Shown in pieces: positions 10,676 to 19,770 of a stretch of 34,971 nt of DNA (within the stretch, counting starts at the first letter, position 1; every line of letters begins with the position of its first letter). The notes under the pieces are model-generated. The model was not told where the DNA came from. It did no database searches and was given only the letters and a program-made list of their open reading frames with translations. This DNA is from Mastigamoeba balamuthi. Lineage: Eukaryota > Evosea > Mastigamoebida > Mastigamoebidae. The position numbers and the translations under genes were made by a program. The stretch is taken from NCBI GenBank assembly GCA_902651635.1, contig CACRSC010000067.1:147031-182001 (forward strand). The letters are read 5' to 3'.

Positions 10676-11626
10676 ATGCTCCGTCTCAGCATCCTCGTTG
10701 TCCTTGTTGCCTGTGGGCTGTCGAGGGGCTCCTCCGACGTTTTGTCCTCTTTTCCCGTTTCGATCGTGTCGGCGCAGTCGGGCCGCTACGTGGACATGTG
10801 CGGTGCGCACAGCGTGACTGCATACTCCTCCGCTGGCTCGGGCTCTGCCTGCTCCAAGACCGTCGCGGACTACCCCACGCCCCTCGTCCTCGAGTACGCT
10901 GGCGCCGGGCTGTTCGCCATCCGCCACGAGTCAGCCCCCAACGTGTACCTTCGGGCCGATGGTACAGGCATCACGCAGTACACCCCTGCTGGCGCTGGCG
11001 CCGTGAACCTGCAGTTCGGTGTGGGCACGCGCGAGCTGTTCCACGTGGTGCCCCAGAGCGACGGGACGGTGGGGTTCGAGACGGTGCTGTGGCCCAACGT
11101 GTACCTGAGGCTGGACCAGTCCAGGGTCAACCTCCAGTTCGGCTGTGGCCCCCAAGAGCGCTTCCGCATCAGAAACCCTGTGACCTTCCGCATCGTGTCC
11201 ACGATGTGGTGGCGCTACGTGGCCCTTGTCGGGGACGGCGTCGATCACTTTGTTGCTGGAGGTACGGGAGCTGTCCTGTCCGTGCCTGTTGTGGACAACA
11301 CCACGACAAGGGTTGTGGTGGAGACTCTGGACGCCGGCGTGTACGCAATCAGGTCTGCGGCTAATCCTCGTGCCTTCCTCCGTGCGGATGGCTCCGCTCT
11401 GAAGGAATTTGACCACTCCGGGAGTTTGGGCACCGTAAACCTGCAGTACGGCCTATCGGACCCGTACACGAGGTTCACCTTCGTGGACCTGTCCAATGGG
11501 GTGGTCGCATTCAAGTCTGTCTCCTTTGCCAACATCTTCATAAGGCTCGATTTGACCAAGGTCAATCTGCAGTATGAGGTCGGCATCGGCCCTTACGAGA
11601 ATTTCCGCATCCTTCCGGTCGTCTGA
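10676..11626 (+). CDS. Secreted two-fold beta-trefoil (fascin-like) protein
   Basis: A single exon of 316 residues starts at the first in-frame ATG; the frame extends upstream only through non-ATG codons. Residues 1-20 (MLRLSILVVLVACGLSRGSS) form a signal peptide. The mature chain is two homologous halves of roughly 145 residues. Each contains strand-rich repeats of the pattern NVYLRADG / RAFLRADG, NLQFG / NLQYG, a LYAIR-like strand, and a closing RFRI / NFRI strand. This pattern of Leu-Arg-Ala-Asp-Gly turns is that of beta-trefoil folds (fascin, AbfB and related). Secretion argues against an actin-bundling role and for carbohydrate or surface binding, which is inference. No catalytic residues are evident. 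A (CT)n tract follows the stop directly. Confidence 0.75.
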   Translation: MLRLSILVVLVACGLSRGSSDVLSSFPVSIVSAQSGRYVDMCGAHSVTAYSSAGSGSACSKTVADYPTPLVLEYAGAGLFAIRHESAPNVYLRADGTGITQYTPAGAGAVNLQFGVGTRELFHVVPQSDGTVGFETVLWPNVYLRLDQSRVNLQFGCGPQERFRIRNPVTFRIVSTMWWRYVALVGDGVDHFVAGGTGAVLSVPVVDNTTTRVVVETLDAGVYAIRSAANPRAFLRADGSALKEFDHSGSLGTVNLQYGLSDPYTRFTFVDLSNGVVAFKSVSFANIFIRLDLTKVNLQYEVGIGPYENFRILPVV

Positions 11627-12298
11627 GCTACCTCTCTCTCTCTCTCTCTCTTCCATTTCCCTGGTCCCCTCAGGGACACTCGAACGATGAAGTGCAAGAG
11701 GCACAACAACAGATTGTTCGATTCACAACCTGTGGACCTGAGGGATTATGGGGATCGAAGAGGGGAGGTTTTTTGGAGTGGTGTATTACGAGGACGGAGG
11801 TGACCAAAAATCAGCAACGATTGGTTATAATCTGAGGATACTCTATTTTCACAAGCCTGATCAACCAGGCAAGGTACCGGAAGGAGGTGGGGAGAGGAGA
11901 CCCGGCTAAGAAGGGCTGGGAGGACTGAGGAGCAGAAGCAGAGGAACAGAGAAAGATAAAGAAGTGGACCAAAGGGCGTACGAAGAGGCACTGCGATGAT
12001 TTGGTACCCCTGGTTCCCAAATTGCAGAGCGAGGCGACGGTCTGAAATCCGCTCCCACCTAATTTTTCTGTGGTTTCCTGTCGTTGAATGGAGTATTGAA
12101 CCTCGAAATGACCTACGCGTTCGGGGACACACACTGGAGACCTAAGACACATCGGAAGTTACGTTGTGTTGTGAGCATAATCGGTTTTGCCCGATATGGC
12201 CATTGCTGCTGGCAGTAACCGACAGATTTGTGTTTTGAGCAACGGTGCACTTTGTCTGCACATTTCCCCCGCTCTCGCTCGGAGGCTCTCAAGCGCGG
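11627..12298. other. Intergenic region with CT microsatellite
   Basis: A CT dinucleotide run (about 11632-11652) lies immediately after the beta-trefoil stop codon and may fall in the 3' untranslated region. The rest, up to the expansin-like start, has no supported gene. It includes the presumed promoter of the downstream gene. Confidence 0.5.
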
Positions 12299-13724
12299 AT
12301 GCCTCTCTCCAGACGTGCTCTCGTGGCCCTGGGCTGCACTGCCCTCGTGTCCCTCGCCGCGCTTTGCGCAACTGCGGCCGTGTCGTTGCTCCCTGCGGGC
12401 CAGCGCACGCTGCTGCTGGGGCTGTCCGCTGGGCGGGGCAAGCGCATCGAGTGCCCCAGCGAGATGGGCAGCAGCGCGTGCCTGGCGGGCTCGTGGCAGT
12501 GCGCCGACAGCGAGATCGACGGCGACTTCTGGCCCAGCCGCTCGACGCACTACGGGCGCACCGAAGCCGGCGCCTGCGGCTTCTCCATCGCCCCCAACTG
12601 CCGCTCGGCCAGCGACACGGGCTGCCAGGACGTCCCCGCGGACATCCTCGCAGACCCCGCCGCCGGCAAGTGCGCACCGCTCGCGCCGAGAACGAACTAC
12701 TGGGGGGCGCGAATTGCAATTGAATCAATCAATTGAATTGGAATAACGAGGGTTTCGCTCTGGCAGGTACGCAGCGCCGCAGGGCGACTACTACGCGCAG
12801 ACGGGCAGGTACCTGAGCTGCGGGGAGTGCTTCGAGGTCAGGTGCGCCGACGCGCAGTGTCAGACGCAGGAGCCCGTGCTGCTGCGCATCGCCGACTCGT
12901 GCCCGTGCAACGGGAACCCCAAGTGGTGCTGCGCCAAGCGGAGCCAGTGCACCGAGCTCGGGCTCTCGACCGACGGCACGTCGCACTGCACCGCGCGCGG
13001 GGGCAACAGCACGTGGGACGACGCGCGCAGCATCCACCTCGACCTCAACGACCTCGCCATGGCCAAAGTCGCCCTCGTGCGCCGGGGCCTGCGTCTGACT
13101 CAGCCTGACTCACCAGTTGCGTCAAAGGGCCCGGACAAGGAGAGCGGCAACTACCCGGGCGTCATCAACACGTTCGCGCGGAGGGTGTCGTGCAGGCCCA
13201 GGGGCAACGTGTACATCCTGACGAGCGCCAGCCTGTCGCCGCAGGACTGCTACCTGATCCACCCGCAGCAGGACAAGTGCTTCTCGTGGTTCGCCGTGAC
13301 GCCGATCAACGTCGCGGGCGCGGGCACAGTGACCTCGATGCAGTTCCGCTCGCGCCACGTGGTCAACGGCACGGTGGTCCAGGACTGGGTCGACCTGGTG
13401 CTCGACACCAACGGGCTCGAGCGGCCGCAGGAGCAGTTTGGGCAGTTCAAGGCGCCGTGGGGGCTGCAGCCCTTCTTCCCCATGACCTTCAGGATGCGCA
13501 ACAGGCTGGGCCAGGAGATCACCACGCAGGTCCTCGAGGAGGCCGCCTGGAAGCGCTACTGGGACTCGGGCGTCCAGTTCCCTGCCATGCCCGCGCAGAG
13601 CTCAGTCGCCGCGTGCGACAAGGCGGCGCATACGAGCGCCGGGGAGCTCTCTGTCACCGGGGGGTCTGCTGTTGCTGTGCTCACTGCCTGTTGGGCGAGT
13701 CTACTGGTGCCTCTTACCGTCTAA
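12299..13724 (+). CDS. Expansin-like protein with probable GPI anchor
   Basis: Two exons (12299-12669, 12767-13724; intron 97 nt, donor gtgcgc, phase 2) give 442 residues. A hydrophobic N-terminal segment (about residues 7-33) is the signal sequence. The double-psi beta-barrel domain begins at HYGRTEAGACGFS (84-96). It continues with Cys-rich strands (SCGECFEVRC, ADSCPCNGNPKWCCAK) and the expansin-type HLDLNDLAMAKVA segment at 214-226, where expansins carry the Asp of the HFD motif. The C-terminal half (from about RRVSC) has the position and opening pattern of the expansin second domain (family 63 binding module). The last 20 residues are hydrophobic after a small-residue stretch, a GPI-type signal. 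Expansins loosen cellulose networks without hydrolysis; whether this one acts on the cell's own wall or cyst or on food is unknown. Confidence 0.8.
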
Positions 13725-14396
13725 AACCGAGCCCCGGCTCTAATGTGGTTGTACGAAACCCGCATCTCACAGCTTCTTTCATTGAAGCAATTGCTGTGTA
13801 TTCTGGCAATTGGTGGCGGTGGGTTCCTATTATTGCCGCGCCCGTGTTTGCCCTGGGTGCCTTAACAGTTCGGAACACGTGTCATGTGTATGCACCCACG
13901 AATAGCCAGAGCAGATCTCATGCTCCTGCGCAATTGCAGGCATAAGAAGAGCAGCAAAGCAACACACGCTCCATAGGCAAGTGAATAGCCAGCGGGAGCC
14001 GAAGTGTGCATGGACGGGATGCCGCCGCCGGACGATCGAGGCGGAGGGGACACAGGGACCCGCAGGAAGTTGAGTTATAACCTCCGAAGAGGGGCCTAGT
14101 ATCACAACGCCTGGGTAGCAGCGAGGGCAAACGGGTCGCCAGTCTTGTCCTCGCCTCGCTCCGTATTCCTCCGCATTCCTCCACAAAGTTCTCACTCTCG
14201 AAAGGACACGTGAGTAGGGCTGGTCATCAGCCGCAGACACCAAATTGGGAGACAGTTGCGGTGTTTGTGAGTGCCGTGGAGTGCTCCTGCGTGCCGTACG
14301 CCTCCCGCAAGGCTCCCCCGGGAACAGCCATACACCGCAGCGCCCCGCGCGTGGCGCTGTCTCCGCCCCCCAAAAGCAAAAGCCAGGCTGGACGTC
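13725..14396. other. Convergent intergenic region, nothing identified
   Basis: This lies between the converging ends of the expansin-like and FET-like genes. Only short overlapping frames are present. It presumably contains both 3' untranslated regions. Confidence 0.5.
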
Positions 14397-16637
14397 TCAG
14401 TACGGGCGGTCGCGCCCGCGGTCCCTGTCGTCCCTCCCGCGGTCCGCGTAGTAGTCGTGGCTGCGCAGCACGTGCGTAGGCACTTGCAGTCAGAGAGAGA
14501 GAGAGAGAGAGAGAGACCAATAGACGGGAGCGAGGAAAGAGGGGGGTGGGCGCAGACGCACTCCCTGTCGTCCCTGTGGTCGCGCCCGCCTCTGCTGTCG
14601 CGCTCGTAGCCGCGGTCGCGGTCCCTGTCGCCGTAGCCGCCGCCGTACGACGACCCGCCCCTGCCGCCGTCCCTGCTGTCGTAGCCGCCCCTGCCGCTGC
14701 TGCCGCCGTCGCGGTCGCCGCCGTAGCGGTCGCCGTAGCCCCCACGCCCGCCTCCGCGCCCGCCGCTGCCAGCCGGCGGGTCGAACTCCGGCGGACGCGG
14801 CGCCTGGCACCTGTTGCACGTGCTGCGCCTCGCCCAGTTGACGTTCTGGCAACTGCGGAGCGCGGGGAGATCCGTCAGACGCGTGCAAGAGAAGCGGGGG
14901 AGAGACGGTACCCGGGGCACGTCCAGTCGCCCTCGCGCGGGGCCGGGGGCCCACGGGCGTTGGGCGGAGGGGCGCCGGCAGACAGGGGCCTCGGCGCGTG
15001 GCACCGGAAGCACTCGGTCCTGCGCGCGTAGTTGTTGTTGCTGCAGCTGTTCGGAAGCGGAGTCAGGATTTTCGAAAATCTGGATTTGGGAATCTGGGGG
15101 TGAGCATACTCAGGGCAGATCCAGTCGCCCTCGCGAGGCCCGCCGCCAGGGGCGCCGCCAGGTGCGCCGCCGCCAAAGCCCCCGCGGCCACCGCCCGGGG
15201 GGCCGCCGAACCCTCCGCGGCGGTTGTCGCGGAAGAAGTCCGGAGGAGGGACCTCCTTGGCCTGAGCGAGCTCCACCTTGATGGGGTTGGGGAATCCCTT
15301 CATCGGTTTGCCTGCGATGACGCAAACAGTAACATGTCAGGAGACTGGCACATGCCCAAGCCCTTCCCAGCCGGGCTGCCCTGCGAACCATTGAACCACT
15401 CGATCGAGGCGGTGGCGGTGCAGGGGTCGTCGTAGGTGACGGTGGCGTCGCCCTTGGGCTTGCCCGTCGCCTTGTCGGTGTAGAGGTGCACCTTGGGCTG
15501 GCGCGTGCGCTTGTCGAGCTTGATGATGCCGATCTGCTTGAAGTGCTCCTCGAGGTCGTGCTCGGTCACGGCGGGGTCCAGCCCCGAGATGTACACCGTG
15601 TCCTGCGGCAGCGGCTCGGACACTGCCAGCAAGCTGTGATTCTCCGCACGGGCCCCCGGGAGACGGGAGGACAGGGGGCGCTCTCTATTTTGAAATTTCA
15701 AATTCCAGCACGCCACCAGAGCAGACCGACGCAGAAGCTGAGACTCCAATGGCGCCCAAACAGCATCTCAATTGGTCTTCGGCCTCGCGCAGAATTCATC
15801 CGGAGACCTCCGCACACCTCACCACCGGCGACGTGGGCGCCACACCAACCGGCCACCCGGCGACCACACCCTACCACCACTACCACCACCACCACCACCA
15901 CGCCACACCACCCGAGGGGAAGGGGAAGGGGAAGACGGAGGAGAGACCGACCTCTGGGCATGTGGCGTGGCGGCGGACGCGAATCTCCGGCGAATCCACC
16001 CGCGGGCTGCTGCGACTGCTGGCCCCACCCCCCGGAGTGCTGCTGGTACGGCTGCGCGCCCGCCGGCCCCTGCTGCCCCTGCTGCGGCTGCTGCGGCTGC
16101 CCGACCCACGTGACCTGCGGCAGCGCAGGCACGGGGCCCCCGCCCACCGCCGGCTGTCCGTACGGCACCCGCGGCCCCTGCGGCCCCTGCGGCTGCTGCC
16201 TGGGCCCGTCGTCCGCTGCCGTCGGGTCGTACGTGTCCTTCGAGGGGGCCGACCCGCCAGACGGGGCTGGCGCTGCACCCGCGGGCGCCGCAGCAGAGGC
16301 CGCGGGGGTCTGCTGCTGCGACTGCGACTGCGCCTGGAACTGCATGTAGATCTGCTGCATGTACTGCCGCATGTACGCCTGCAGCTGCTCGTCCGTCATC
16401 TGGTGCCTACAGCATCGCGCAGGACCGGGCGCAGGAGCCAGCGGAGGGGGAAACCCAGTGAGCGCGGGAAGTATTTGTCGTTTGGGTTGAGATTGAAAGT
16501 GAATTGAATTTGAATTGGGTGCCGCAGAGGGTGAGCGTCGTATTCAACTGCTGCTGAAACTGGCGCCACTGGTCATCGACGGGAAGAAGCGGCCCCTGCT
16601 GGCCCGCCGCGCTGGCGCTCCCCTCCTCTCCGCTCAT
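14397..16637 (-). CDS. FET-family RNA-binding protein (FUS/EWS/TAF15-like), RRM plus two RanBP2 zinc fingers
   Basis: Seven exons (16637-16549, 16406-15952, 15622-15389, 15311-15110, 15046-14912, 14852-14562, 14460-14397) join in phase to 489 residues. Residues 1-181 are a Gln/Pro/Gly-rich prion-like segment (QQPQGPQGP, QPYQQHSGGWGQQ). The RRM (about 190-272) has DTVYISGL as RNP2 and matches FET proteins closely at HFKQIGIIKLDKRT and LYTDKATGKPKGDA. Zinc finger 1 has Cys325, 328, 339, 342 in the GDWxCPxC...NNNYARR context, and finger 2 has Cys370, 373, 384, 387. The C-terminus (about 388-489) is rich in RGG/RDD/DRG repeats. FET proteins bind RNA and DNA in the nucleus in transcription and splicing and form condensates. 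Animal members usually have one finger, so the pair is notable. Intron 2 (329 nt) holds a CCA-repeat tract. Confidence 0.88.
14493..14516. repeat. GA/CT microsatellite in the last FET intron
   Basis: A perfect GA run on the plus strand (CT on the coding strand) sits inside intron 6 of the FET-like gene (14561-14461). On the coding strand it forms an extended pyrimidine tract upstream of the acceptor. Confidence 0.8.
15858..15905. repeat. CCA trinucleotide tract in FET intron 2
   Basis: An imperfect run of ACC/CCA units on the plus strand (GGT/GTG on the coding strand) sits in the 329-nt intron 15951-15623. Next to it are short A/G-rich repeats (agggga/aggggaa type) around 15915-15935. Confidence 0.75.
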
Positions 16638-16884
16638 CGATGTGGGATGGGATGTGCCCCCCGCGCAGAGCCGTTGAACACAGCCCCGAAGATTCATCCC
16701 GATGACGTGCAAAGATATCTCTTCGAAGAGCCATCGCTCGCTGAGTGTCGAGTGCACACAAATACGTACAGCGCTGTGTACACCTGTTGGTGCCCCCCAT
16801 CCCCAAACGGCGCTACCCTCCCAGCGAGGCCGAGAGGCGACCTGGTGATGCTCGAGGGCCCAGAGCCACAGACACCTGCAATGC

Positions 16885-17575
16885 TCAATACGCCGTCCTA
16901 GAGAGGACCGTGTGGTAGGTGTCCTTGCTCTTGCCCTTCCCCTCCTCGTTGTCGGCATCGCTCTCGCGCTGGCTCTGACTGTTGCAGTACCGATTGTTGC
17001 CCCTCGTCGGCCTGTGTTCTGGCATCGCCATCTCTCTCTCCCCAGCCCTCTCACTGGATGTACTTATTGTACTCATTCCGAGCTAATGACAAAAAACAAA
17101 TACCCGCTGGTGGCCTGACCACCGGCCTGAGCATAACACCGATGTCCAGGTTTGGCGAGGCCAGGGGGTGCTCACAGGTTAAATCTCTTGTTTTAAATAT
17201 TACCAATTGCATCTCTTGTCTGCTCTCACAGCTGTCTGCGAGCAGCAAGAGGCCCCCGTGAGCAGGACAGCAGAGCTGATAAGCTGACCAGTGCCACCTA
17301 AAGAAGAGGAAGACGGGCAGTGATATCTCGAACAGCGAGCAGGAGCAGTGCAGTGGCAGAAACAAGGAGGTACCCACTTTCGTGCCCATGCACAGTGACA
17401 CTGAGAACACAGCGGCCTTCAGGAGCATAACCCAGTCTGCAGACGAGTGCCAGAGGCCCAGCGACGTCCAGCAATCACTCTGCATGCCCCAGGATGCAAT
17501 CACGATGCAGCAGGCAACCGCTGTGAGGACTGCATCAAAAAAGAGTGTCTTGCAGCAAGCAGGCCCCAATGCCAT
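16885..17575 (-). CDS. Small multi-pass membrane protein with Ser-rich tail (unrecognised)
   Basis: A model of three exons (17575-17298, 17231-17204, 17082-16885) with introns of 66 and 121 nt keeps phase and gives 167 residues. It starts MALGPACCKTLFFDAV. The first exon holds about three hydrophobic segments (LFFDAVLTAVACCIVIASW; VMLLKAAVFSVSLCMG; a Cys-rich stretch ending ISLPVFLFF). The last exon encodes a hydrophilic Ser/Arg/Glu-rich tail (ESDADNEEGKGKSKD) ending TVLSRTAY. No family is recognised. The donor of the second intron (gtaata) and its T-rich acceptor (tttttgtcattag) are good; the first donor (gtggca) is weaker. It is divergent from copy B of the acidic gene, with 200 bases between starts. 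The alternative is a decayed gene. Confidence 0.45.
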
Positions 17576-17724
17576 TATTACATTGCTACAGCTATGCAAG
17601 CCATTATTGATTTCCCAATCTTGAATTTTGGTGGGATTAGTTTCTTGTCAGGGGCTTGAACGCAAATCCGTGGAGATATTTCGGGTGTGGACCGGGGTTT
17701 TTCACTGGCAAAATTTGCTCACTC

Positions 17725-19660
17725 TAGTAGGGAACCCCCCCCCCCGATCAGTTTTTCCATCTCGCATAATCGAACATGTCCAGCGACAACACCGCCGCCC
17801 ACAACGACCTCCCGGGCTCCTCCGAGCCCCAGGAGAGCCACGCAAACGCCCTCCCGGTGTCCGAGGGTGCGCCCGCCGCTTTTCGCGACCGTATTCTAAT
17901 TTGAGCAAACCCGTCAGCGAATTTCCCCAAGAGAACCGCTCGCCCGCGGAAAACCCCAAGCTCCCTCACCCAAGCCCTCTTGCTCTGCAGGACATCTGCC
18001 ACGCCAGTCCCAGAACGTCGTCCCCGCGAACTGGCAGCCGCGGCAGCAGAGCAGCGGGGAGGGGGGCCCCATCAGTGCCGTCATCGTCGCCACCCAGGAC
18101 CCCGACGTCCCGACGCTGTTCCCGAACCAGGCGAGCCCGTCCAAGACGTCCAAGCCGTCGTCGCCGTCGTCTGAGAGGGACTCCTCGGAGTTCGAGATCG
18201 AGCTGTTCCTGACGCCGCCGAGGAGCTCCTGCGCGGAGCAGCAGCAGCAGCGCAAGAGGCAGCGCGAGGAGCCCGACGACGGCGCCGGCCACGAGGAGCC
18301 CCCGCTGAGCAAGCGCAGGACCACAGGCAACGACCAGCAGAACAGCAACGACGGCCTCTCGCCGTCGCGCGATGTTTGCGCAACCGACTCTAAGGGCACC
18401 GGAGAGAGGAGGGTCCCTGAGAAGGACATCGCCGAGCTCGCGGCTCGGGCCTGGAGGGTGCTGCAGGAGGCAAAGGAACTGAACGACGAGATGGAGGAGT
18501 TTCTGATGGAAGTAGGGGACTTCTTGACCCCGCCGCAGAACCCTGAGAACCAGCACGGCCGCGACGACCACTCTCAGTTGCACGCGTCTGATTCGCGGGA
18601 CTCATTGGGCGCTGGAGATGGGGGTGAAGTGGCCAGGGACGAGTTGTGGATATTCATGGTTGACAATTCCAAGCCCATGGACGACGAGCAGCAACAGCGC
18701 AAGAACGCGGAATCGGAAGGGGACGAGCTGGGGACCGAATTGGATGGACACACGGAAAGCGTCACGGAGGAAGCCGAGAGCGAGGAGGAGCAGCAGGAGG
18801 AGCAGGAGATCTTGGCCATCTGGGATGCTGAATTGAACGAGGAGGACCTCTTGTTCGATGCGGACGAGGACTGGGAGGACATGGAGGAGGTGGAGGGCAA
18901 CGTGCATGTGGAGGACGCAAACGAAGAATGCGAGGTGTAGGATGATGCACCCGTGTTCTTTGAGTCTCTTTGGTTACACAAGCACGAGCCCATCCCTTCG
19001 TTGGCCAGGACGCGGACGAGAACCGAGAACCACAATGCATCCGAGCACGACATTGACCTGGGCGGAGTTTGGAGGATGTGAAGTCTGCAGCAGTGTTGTG
19101 CCTTGTGGCCATGGCCACCACTGATGCTGAGCAAGTGCGCTACACCGACGCCACAACAATCAACCATCTCAGAAACAGAACAACGACAGTCATTTCCCCT
19201 GACAGAGAGAAGCGAGCTCCGTTGGCATTGAGGATCGCTTCTCAGCCTGCTCACCACCTCAGAAGTCCGCCAGCCTGGGCGAGCACGCTAAGGCCTGGCG
19301 ACAGGCATACAACTGCCGCGCGTTGACTGGCTCGAGTCCATGGTTCTGTGCCTCTTTTTGAGAGCGCAGCTTTCGAGTTGATTTCTAATGCACGGACTCG
19401 TTGCCAGTGCTGTCCGCGAGCGCCTCGGTGTCCGCCCCAGAGCCCCATGAGATGACCATCGCGGGCTAATCATCCGCAGCTTCTGCGGCTGCGTACACGA
19501 GGTGCCTGTCCATCAGGCGTCCCAGGTGCTCTGCTCCACAGTTTCACTCTCAGCTTCTTGAGGGGGCTGAGTGCAAAACCCGCAGAGCAGAGCACTTGTG
19601 GCACTTCAACGACAGGCATCCCGTGTGCGCAACCGCAGCACTTGCAGGGAGGTGATCATT
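17725..19660. repeat. Block B of the 2-kb inverted gene duplication
   Basis: This is the partner of 7040-9245 in opposite orientation. It includes the shared upstream sequence, the acidic-protein gene and about 700 bases of 3' flank. The rightmost matching portion is a short stretch (19588-19650) that looks coding in both blocks, reading WHFNDRHPVC here. The block ends just before the VPS62-like gene. Confidence 0.8.
17776..18940 (+). CDS. Acidic nuclear-type protein, copy B (unrecognised family)
   Basis: Two exons (17776-17866, 17991-18940) join in phase 1 to 346 residues. The first 22 residues are nearly identical to copy A. The conserved core follows: SSERDSSEFEIELFLTPP, the basic clusters KRQREEPDD and SKRRTTGND, the helical EKDIAELAARAWRVLQEAK segment with EMEEFLMEVGDFL, and PQNPENQHGRDDHSQLHASD. 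It ends in an acidic tail closing with EDMEEVEGN...NEECEV. Compared with copy A it lacks intron 2 and the surrounding segment of about 40 residues. It has an extra stretch before the tail (about LWIFMVDNSKPMDDEQQQ). Conservation of the reading frame across an old duplication argues that both copies are functional. Role unknown; nuclear location is inferred from the basic clusters only. Confidence 0.75.
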
Positions 19661-19770
19661 CGCCAGGCTTCCGTGGGCGGCCGCCTCGTCTTCTCGTCGT
19701 GCGCAACAGCACCGACCGTCTCGGAGCTGCGCAGTAGGAACGTCGACGTCAAGGCGGAGTGACAGCAGTG
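18941..19770. other. Conserved 3' flank of copy B
   Basis: Most of this stretch is alignable to the flank of copy A on the opposite strand. I see no complete gene. Two pieces keep codon-like conservation between the copies: around 19470-19517 (CGCVHEVPV in one frame) and 19588-19650. They could be exons of a shared downstream gene, the 5' end of the VPS62-like gene, or decayed coding sequence. Confidence 0.4.

Noticed and set aside
12707-12766. A GC-AG intron in the expansin-like gene
   Set aside because: A standard gtgcgc donor 40 bases upstream (12670) gives the right phase and a good join (AAGK/YAAP), so no GC donor is needed.
16885-17076. 43-nt intron inside the last exon of the small membrane protein (donor gtgaga)
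   Set aside because: The exon is open without it, and 43 nt is shorter than other introns here.
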